From Gammaproteobacteria bacterium (GTDB taxonomy: Bacteria; Pseudomonadota; Gammaproteobacteria; Thiohalobacterales; Thiohalobacteraceae): DNA of 64,000 nucleotides. The translations under genes and the position numbers were made by a program. Positions 58,752 through 64,000 of the stretch are shown here, one piece after another (positions within the stretch are counted from its first letter, which is position 1; each line of letters begins with the position of its first letter). The notes below the pieces were generated by a model that was given only the letters and a program-made list of their open reading frames with translations, was not told where the DNA came from and did no database searches. Location: assembly GCA_018819175.1 (NCBI GenBank), contig JAHJQQ010000012.1, forward strand, positions 1 through 64,000, written 5' to 3'.

Positions 58752-60140
58752 CTACTCCAACCCCAACCTCTTCAACCGATAACGCAGCGCCCGAAAGGTA
58801 ATGCCGAGCAGTTTCGCGGCGGCGGTCTTGTTATTCTGGGTCTTTTCCAGGGCTTTGAGGATGGCGTCGCGTTCGACCTGATCCATGTAGCTTTCCAAGG
58901 GCAGGTCAATGTGGTCGGATTCGATTGATGTCGGTGTGGTATAGGAAGACTTGTGTCCCGGTGCAATGGAGTCTGACCCCATCGATCCTGGCAGATGCAG
59001 ATCCGCCGCGTGGATCGTGTTGGTTTCACACAGCGTCAACGCGCGTTCCAAAATATTTTCCAGCTCGCGCACGTTACCGGGGAAGGCATAGCCATTCAAT
59101 GCAGCAATGGCGTCTTCGCTGAGTTGCGCGGAGCGTCCGGCCAGCCGGGCGATGTCGCTGAGAAAGTGTTGCGCCAGCCGGGCGATGTCGGCGCCGCGTT
59201 CGCGCAAAGGTGGCACCTTGAGTTCAATGACATTCAACCGGTAATACAGATCCTGGCGGAAGCTGCCGTCCTGCACCAGCTGAGCGAGGTTCTTGTGTGT
59301 TGCGGAGAGTATCCGCACATCGACGCTGACTTCATGTTGGGTGCCGATGGGACGCAGTGCCTTTTCCTGAATGACGCGTAACAACTTCACCTGCATGTGC
59401 AGTGGCAGCTCGGCAACTTCGTCGAGAAAGAGCGTGCCGCCATCGGCGGCTTGAAAGAGGCCGTCTTTATCGCTGCTGGCGCCGGTAAAGCTGCCTTTCT
59501 TGTGACCGAAAAACTCACTTTCCATCAGGTCGGCGGGAATGGCGCCGCAGTTCACGGCGATGAAGGGTTGTGCGCCACGCGGGCCTTTTTCGTGGATCAG
59601 GCGCGCGACCAGTTCTTTGCCGGTACCGGATTCGCCGCTGATATAGACCGGCGCCTGACTGCGCGCGAGTTTGGCGATAGTGGCGCGGATCGTCTGCATG
59701 GACGGTGCGTCGCCGATCAGATCGTCGCGCGTGCGCCGATCGCGTTCCGGGAAGTTCATGCCGTCCGACAGGCGCAAGGCGGTGTTGACCAGATTGCGCA
59801 GCATATGCAGATCGACGGGTTTGGAGACGAAGTCGAAGGCGCCGGCCTTGAGTGCCTGCACCGCGGCCTCCATGCTGCCGTGCGCGGTGATGACCGCGAC
59901 CGGCAGTTCCGGGTATTTATCCTGGATGAATTCCACCAGCTCGATGCCATTGCCATCCGGCAGGCGCATATCGGTCAAACATAGATCGAAGGCGTGCTGC
60001 GCCAGCTGCGCGCGCGCACCGGCGAGGTCGCTGGCGGGTTGGCTGTCGATATTCATGCGCCCGAGCGTGATCTCCAGGAGTTCCCGGATATCAGGTTCGT
60101 CGTCGACCACGAGTACTTTGTGCTGTGCCATGCCCGCCAT
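58752..60140 (-). CDS. pilR: Sigma54-dependent response regulator PilR
   Basis: 462 residues from the ATG at 60140; ATG 60131 gives 459, and the longer frame to 60191 runs into a REP. The receiver domain has Asp13/Asp14 and the phospho-acceptor Asp57 (LTDMRLPDG). The AAA domain has GESGTGKELVARLIHEKG, the sigma54-contact loop GSFTGA, and GGTLFLDEVAELPLHMQVKL. A Fis-type HTH closes it (NNKTAAAKLLGITFRALRYR). It should activate pilA from the sigma54 promoter at 56.1 kb. Confidence 0.93.
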   Translation of the reverse strand: MAGMAQHKVLVVDDEPDIRELLEITLGRMNIDSQPASDLAGARAQLAQHAFDLCLTDMRLPDGNGIELVEFIQDKYPELPVAVITAHGSMEAAVQALKAGAFDFVSKPVDLHMLRNLVNTALRLSDGMNFPERDRRTRDDLIGDAPSMQTIRATIAKLARSQAPVYISGESGTGKELVARLIHEKGPRGAQPFIAVNCGAIPADLMESEFFGHKKGSFTGASSDKDGLFQAADGGTLFLDEVAELPLHMQVKLLRVIQEKALRPIGTQHEVSVDVRILSATHKNLAQLVQDGSFRQDLYYRLNVIELKVPPLRERGADIARLAQHFLSDIARLAGRSAQLSEDAIAALNGYAFPGNVRELENILERALTLCETNTIHAADLHLPGSMGSDSIAPGHKSSYTTPTSIESDHIDLPLESYMDQVERDAILKALEKTQNNKTAAAKLLGITFRALRYRLKRLGLE

Positions 60141-60161
60141 CTTACAGGATGCTTCGCACTC

Positions 60162-60256
60162 AACGCATCCGGCGCGATTCGCTTCGCTCATGGCGCCCTA
60201 CGGTTGCATTTTCGTAGGGCGCATTAGACCAAAGGTCGTAATGCGCCGGATGTTTC
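60162..60256. repeat. REP-like pair (GTAGGGCGCATTAG family) between pilS and pilR
   Basis: The left unit ends TGGCGCCCTAC (60201), the right begins GTAGGGCGCATTAGACC (60214), so GTAG ends face inward. ATCCGGCGCG and CGCCGGATG form the outer pair. It separates pilS from pilR and ends about 10 bases from the pilS stop. Confidence 0.82.
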
Positions 60257-60265
60257 AGAGTTAAT

Positions 60266-61870
60266 TTAAAGACTGTGTTGCACAAAGGTGATGCGGAAGC
60301 GGCTGCCGCCACCGGCGCGGGGTTCGTAGGTGAGACGCGCGCGGTTCAGTTCACAGAGTTCGCGTGACAGATACAGGCCCAGCCCCGTGCCGCTGTTGGC
60401 CGTCGTGAAGAAGGGTTCGAAAATATGCGACTCGGCCTCGGTGGCGACACCGGGACCGCGGTCAAGGACATCCAGGCAGGGCAGGCGCGCCGCCGTCAGG
60501 CCGAGCCGCAGCTCCACCTGATCGCCGCCATGCTGCAGGGCATTGTGGGTCAGGTTCCAGACGATCTGCTGCAGATGGCCGGGATCGAAATGCAGGCTGA
60601 TGTCAGTGTGCTGAATAGACAAGTGAAGCTGATCCGGCGCCAGGTTCTGGGTGCGTATCATTTCATCGACATAGTCCTGCAGCCAGCTGGCCAGTTGCAG
60701 ATCCTTGGGATGGGCCTCGCCACGTCGCGATAGCTGCAGGACGTCTTCGATAATACTGTTCACGCGCTGGCTTTGGCTGCGGATGATTTCGGTCAAACGT
60801 TGCTCGCCGGTGTCCAGATGCGTTGATTCGGCCAGCAGCTGGCCGGCATGACTGATCGCCCCCAAGGGATTGCGGATTTCATGGGCGATGCTGGCGGTGA
60901 GACGCCCCAGGGCGGCGAGTTTCATCTGCTGTGCCTGCTGGGCCAGCGCGGTGGTGTCTTCCAGAAAGATCAATGTGGCGCCATGCCGGGTTTTTCCCAG
61001 CGCCGTGAAACGCGGCACCAGATTTGATTGGGAATGTTCCGGTGTGAAAATCTCGGGCGTGGCATTGGTATTCAAACGCCAGTCTTGCAGTTGTTGCGCC
61101 AGACGCGGGGAGAAGCGCTGCAGCTGCCCGCCTGCCAGTTCGCGTGGTGCCTGCAGCATGACCCAGGCCGTATCGTTCATGAGCCGCACCTGGGCGTATT
61201 CATCGACCACCAGAATGCCTGACTGCAGGCGTTGAATGACATGTTCATTGAGGCGCGACAGATTGGCCAGATCGACGCCGCGCTGTTCCGCCAGGGCCTC
61301 GGTTTCGCGAATGCGCTTGGCGAGCAGATGGGCGATAACCGCCGTGGTGAACAACACCGCGCCGAGCAGGCCGGCGCGTGTGAAGTCCTCACCGTAATTG
61401 CCGTGGCCCTCAAGCACGCTGAAGCTGAATTCACCCAAGACCGCAAGTGTGGCCACGGCCGCGAAGAAATACGCCATCTGACCCGGCAGCAGCAGGCCAC
61501 CGACCGCCACCGTCAGGATCAGCAGGATGCCCAGACCACTCGTCACACCGCCGCCGGCATGCATCAGTAGCACAACCACAATGATATCCACCAGCACCTG
61601 CACGAACACCTGCACGCCATAGCGTGGCCGGCGCAATCGCGCCGCGAAGCCGGCCACCAGCGCGAAGCCGAGATAGGCCACGCAGGTAATGGCGAACAGC
61701 CAGGGGGACTGCGCGCCCAGCGATTGGCTGGAGGGCAGCAGGAAGAACAGCGTGGTGAGCAATCCGGCCAGGGTCAGCCGGTACAGGGTCAGAAAGCGTA
61801 ATGGACGCCAGGTGAGGGAGTCCTGGCGGTCGGCATCCAGGCTGGCGATATCGCGCGGGTTGAGATCCAT
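60266..61870 (-). CDS. pilS: Sensor histidine kinase PilS
   Basis: 534 residues. Six membrane helices lie in residues 25-190, then a PAS-like region (about 205-310). The H-box is SIAHEIRNPLGAIS (His330), followed by the N-box NLTHNALQHGG, G1 box DRGPGVATEAE and G2 box GTGLGLYLSRELCELN. In Pseudomonas, PilS senses pilin in the inner membrane and phosphorylates PilR. PilR is the next gene downstream. Confidence 0.95.
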   Translation of the reverse strand: MDLNPRDIASLDADRQDSLTWRPLRFLTLYRLTLAGLLTTLFFLLPSSQSLGAQSPWLFAITCVAYLGFALVAGFAARLRRPRYGVQVFVQVLVDIIVVVLLMHAGGGVTSGLGILLILTVAVGGLLLPGQMAYFFAAVATLAVLGEFSFSVLEGHGNYGEDFTRAGLLGAVLFTTAVIAHLLAKRIRETEALAEQRGVDLANLSRLNEHVIQRLQSGILVVDEYAQVRLMNDTAWVMLQAPRELAGGQLQRFSPRLAQQLQDWRLNTNATPEIFTPEHSQSNLVPRFTALGKTRHGATLIFLEDTTALAQQAQQMKLAALGRLTASIAHEIRNPLGAISHAGQLLAESTHLDTGEQRLTEIIRSQSQRVNSIIEDVLQLSRRGEAHPKDLQLASWLQDYVDEMIRTQNLAPDQLHLSIQHTDISLHFDPGHLQQIVWNLTHNALQHGGDQVELRLGLTAARLPCLDVLDRGPGVATEAESHIFEPFFTTANSGTGLGLYLSRELCELNRARLTYEPRAGGGSRFRITFVQHSL

Positions 61871-61876
61871 GCGTGG

Positions 61877-62113
61877 CTATGCCTGACCCTGACGATGGGC
61901 GGCCCGATGCGCCTCCGAGCAGAAGACCTGTTCTCCATCGCGCACGGCATCTTGTTCCGGGAAATACAGGCCGCAGTGATCGCAGGCCAGCATCTTGCCC
62001 TGATCCTGTGTGGTGGTTGAGCGGGTGGCTGCGTTGCGCGCCTGCCAATTGCGCCAGAAGCGGTAGAGCAGCACGCCCAGTATGACAAGCAATATCAGTC
62101 GGATTAGTCCCAT
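61877..62113 (-). CDS. PP0621-family protein (membrane anchor plus zinc-type motif)
   Basis: 78 residues from the ATG at 62113 (MGLIRLILLVILGVLLYRFW); a longer frame begins at 62152. One N-terminal helix, a short linker, then CDHCGLYFPEQDAV and FCSEAHRAAHR, a treble-clef-like cysteine pattern. It sits 6 bases upstream of pilS, as in Pseudomonas, but its function is unknown. Confidence 0.8.
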   Translation of the reverse strand: MGLIRLILLVILGVLLYRFWRNWQARNAATRSTTTQDQGKMLACDHCGLYFPEQDAVRDGEQVFCSEAHRAAHRQGQA

Positions 62114-62209
62114 CCGGCTAGTTTCCGGTTTCACGGCAGGCGGCGCAAGCAACGTGATTTTGCCTGACGGCGGGGATTGCTTCAGAATGCGCGCCTACGA
62201 AGGGCCGCA

Positions 62210-62254
62210 GTAGGGCGCATTAGACCTGCGGTCACAATGCGCCGTATGTTTTGA
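62210..62254. repeat. Single REP-like unit (GTAGGGCGCATTAG family)
   Basis: GTAGGGCGCATTAGACCTGC followed by GGTCACAATGCGCCGTATG, with an internal hairpin GCGCATT / AATGCGC. A CCTAC at 62193-62197 may be the remnant of a partner. Confidence 0.75.
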
Positions 62255-62286
62255 GACATCAGATGCAGGCGTATATTCCGATCGCC

Positions 62287-62357
62287 GTCATTCCGGCGCA
62301 GGCCGGAATCCAGGTTGACTGACGCAGTTTCTGGATCCCGGCCTGCGCCGGGATGAC
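62287..62357. repeat. Inverted repeat (GTCATTCCGGCGCAGG type)
   Basis: GTCATTCCGGCGCAGGCCGG at 62287 with AATCCAG after it, and CTGGATCCCGGCCTGCGCCG to GGATGAC at 62357. Both arms have their own inner hairpin (CCGGCGCAGGCCGG). Repeats of this type are common in proteobacterial intergenic DNA. Confidence 0.85.
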
Positions 62358-62434
62358 AAACACATCGACTCAAAGCTGTGTTATTGCGCTAACGCAATTT
62401 TTTACAACACCATTATCTCGGAATCGCATCACCC

Positions 62435-63598
62435 ATGAATCTCCACGAATACCAGGCCAAACGTTTATTGACCGATTACGGCATCCCGGTGCCGCGCGGG
62501 GGCGTTGCGCGCACGACGCTCGAAGCCGTCTCTGCCGCGCGTGAACTGGGCGGCAACCGCTGGGTATTGAAGGCGCAGGTGCATGCCGGTGGGCGCGGCA
62601 AGGCCGGCGGTATTAAACTGGTTGATGATCTGGCGGCGGTTGAGCAGCAGGCCGGTGCGCTGTTGGGTACGCGCCTAGTTACCGGTCAGAGTGCCGCGGA
62701 GGGCCTGCCCATCGAGGCGCTGTTGATCGAAGAGCCGCTGGAGATTGCCCGCGAATTATATCTGGGCGCACTGGTCGATCGGGTGCGCCGACGCATTGTA
62801 GTCATGGCCTCGAGTTCCGGTGGTATGGATATCGAAGAGGTCGCCGCACGCGATCCGCAGGCGATTCTGATCGAATACGCCGATCCGGCCGCCGGCCTGC
62901 AGCCTTATCAGTGTCGCAATCTCGCCTTCGGTCTGGGGTTGAGGGGCGATCAGATCGCGCAGTTCACCCGTATTGTGTTGCAACTCTCCAAGCTGTTTCA
63001 GGATAAGGATCTGAGCCTGATCGAGATCAACCCACTGGTCGTGACCAAAGACGGTCGGGTGCTGGCGCTGGATTGCAAGATCAATCTCGACGACAACGCG
63101 CTGTACCGTCAGAAGACGCTTGCCGATTGGCGTGATCCCAATCAGGAAGAGATCAAAGAGCGCAGCGCGCACGAGCACGGTCTCAACTATGTCACCCTCG
63201 ACGGCAATATCGCCTGCATGGTCAACGGCGCCGGTCTGGCCATGGCGACCATGGACCTGATCAAACTGCACGGTGGTGAACCGGCGAATTTTCTCGACGT
63301 CGGCGGCGGTGCCACGGCCGACAAGGTTGCCGAGGCGTTTAAATTGATCCTGTCCGACAAAAACGTGCGCGCGATCCTGGTGAATATTTTCGGCGGCATT
63401 GTGCGCTGCGACCTGATTGCGGAAGGCATCATTCAAGCAGTGCGGGAAGTCGATGTGCATCTGCCAGTGGTGGTGCGACTCGAAGGTACCAATGTCGAGC
63501 GCGGCCGCGAACTGCTGGCGAACTCGGGTCTGTCCATCATCGCCGCAGACGCATTGACCGATGCGGCGCAGAAGGCGGTTGCGGCGGTACGTGGTTGA
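62435..63598 (+). CDS. sucC: Succinyl-CoA synthetase, beta subunit (ADP-forming)
   Basis: 387 residues. ATP-grasp start [80 protein letters not shown] and [20 protein letters not shown]. It works with SucD in the TCA cycle to make ATP and succinate. A palindrome separates it from sucD by 196 bases, although these genes usually touch. Confidence 0.97.
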   Translation: MNLHEYQAKRLLTDYGIPVPRGGVARTTLEAVSAARELGGNRWVLKAQVHAGGRGKAGGIKLVDDLAAVEQQAGALLGTRLVTGQSAAEGLPIEALLIEEPLEIARELYLGALVDRVRRRIVVMASSSGGMDIEEVAARDPQAILIEYADPAAGLQPYQCRNLAFGLGLRGDQIAQFTRIVLQLSKLFQDKDLSLIEINPLVVTKDGRVLALDCKINLDDNALYRQKTLADWRDPNQEEIKERSAHEHGLNYVTLDGNIACMVNGAGLAMATMDLIKLHGGEPANFLDVGGGATADKVAEAFKLILSDKNVRAILVNIFGGIVRCDLIAEGIIQAVREVDVHLPVVVRLEGTNVERGRELLANSGLSIIAADALTDAAQKAVAAVRG

Positions 63599-63610
63599 AA
63601 AGATTTACTG

Positions 63611-63764
63611 GGAACCGCCAAGAAGCCCAGTACAAAAATATTTATGAACCGCAAAGGCGCAGAGGCGCAAAGAATGATTAATGTAGAAGCAAGCCAGTCT
63701 TTTTCATTAGTACCCTTTGCGCCTCTGCGCCTTTGCGGTTCCAATAATCCTTTCTTGGCGGTTC
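63611..63764. repeat. Nested palindrome between sucC and sucD
   Basis: The inner arms are a perfect 27-base inverted pair, 63646-63672 (GAACCGCAAAGGCGCAGAGG...) and 63715-63741, with a 42-base loop. Outside them GGAACCGCCAAGAA (63611-63624) and TTCTTGGCGGTTC (63752-63764) form a second pair. Thus a CGCAAAGG element lies within a CGCCAAG element, as also at 35735. Confidence 0.9.
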
Positions 63765-63794
63765 AATTCAAGTTTCTACAGCAAGGTTTCTGAG

Positions 63795-64000
63795 ATGAGC
63801 ATTCTCGTCGACAAACATACCAAGGTTATCTGCCAGGGTTTCACCGGCAAGCAGGGCACGTTTCATTCAGAACAGGCGATTGCCTATGGCACTCAGTTGG
63901 TCGGTGGCGTGACGCCTGGTAAGGGTGGGCAGCAACATCTGGATCGCCCGGTGTTCGATACGGTTGCGCAGGCGGTGCGTGACACTGGCGCCGATGCAAC
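63795..64000 (+). CDS. sucD: Succinyl-CoA synthetase, alpha subunit (partial)
   Basis: The first 68 codons are in the window: [20 protein letters not shown], then [20 protein letters not shown] and [20 protein letters not shown]. This is the CoA-binding Rossmann part; the catalytic His lies beyond the end. AAGG precedes the ATG by 8 bases. Confidence 0.96.
   Translation, partial: MSILVDKHTKVICQGFTGKQGTFHSEQAIAYGTQLVGGVTPGKGGQQHLDRPVFDTVAQAVRDTGADA

Larger units (their letters stand above)
62114..62434. other. Intergenic region before sucC with two repeats
   Basis: 321 bases without a gene. A GTAGGGCGCATTAG unit (62210-62254) and an inverted repeat (62287-62357) fill most of it. The sucC promoter should lie between about 62360 and 62420; no good match was found. 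Confidence 0.5.

Overview
The window is about 64 kb of a gammaproteobacterial chromosome of moderately high G+C. The evidence is gene order: a complete S10-spc-alpha ribosomal chain, the uvrA / YajR-type transporter / ssb trio, a dcw cluster running from mraZ to ftsZ and on to lpxC, dciA, an M23 peptidase and secA, then a pilA-pilB-pilC-pilD-coaE-zapD-yacG block with pilSR nearby. This layout is closer to pseudomonads and purple-sulfur-type lineages than to enterics. A DciA (DUF721) protein, a short (type II) MurB and a zinc-type ribosomal protein S4 also argue against an enteric. Species cannot be named from the sequence alone.

Region by region. 1-14.2 kb: end of tuf, then rpsJ-rplC-rplD-rplW-rplB-rpsS-rplV-rpsC-rplP-rpmC-rpsQ, rplN-rplX-rplE-rpsN-rpsH-rplF-rplR-rpsE-rpmD-rplO-secY-rpmJ, and rpsM-rpsK-rpsD-rpoA-rplQ, closed by a strong terminator. 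14.3-21.6 kb: a SAM hydroxide adenosyltransferase-type protein, a polytopic membrane protein, uvrA (minus), the YajR-like transporter, ssb and a small minus-strand ORF. 21.9-41.4 kb: a sigma70-type promoter, a MraZ operator made of 10-bp GTGG repeats, then mraZ-rsmH-ftsL-ftsI-murE-murF-mraY-murD-ftsW-murG-murC-murB-ddl-ftsQ-ftsA-ftsZ and lpxC. Many genes overlap by ATGA. Two extra small ORFs (24 and 56 codons) are embedded in the cluster. 41.5-48.7 kb: dciA (minus), M23 peptidase, secA, argJ, a Nudix-ThiE fusion and a membrane-anchored protein. 48.7-56 kb, all minus: yacG, zapD, coaE, pilD, pilC, pilB and pilA, the last with a sigma54 promoter. 56.6-58.7 kb: three consecutive toxin-antitoxin operons. 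58.7-62.1 kb, minus: pilR, pilS and a PP0621-type protein. 62.4-64 kb: sucC and the start of sucD.

How the parts work together: the first third is translation and secretion, the middle is precursor synthesis and septation, and the last third is type IV pilus assembly, whose pilin promoter (sigma54) matches the PilR activator encoded 3 kb away.

The most unusual signal is intergenic. Besides several REP-like hairpins bounded by GTAG/CTAC, nine loci carry long palindromes whose arms are themselves short tandem repeats with a period of 7 to 10 bases. There are at least four sequence families, often nested one inside another. They sit inside units that are normally tight: rpoA-rplQ, murB-ddl, ftsA-ftsZ, secA-argJ and sucC-sucD. 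No transposase accompanies them. They look like a class of non-coding mobile or self-propagating element and are the best candidate here for something poorly described.
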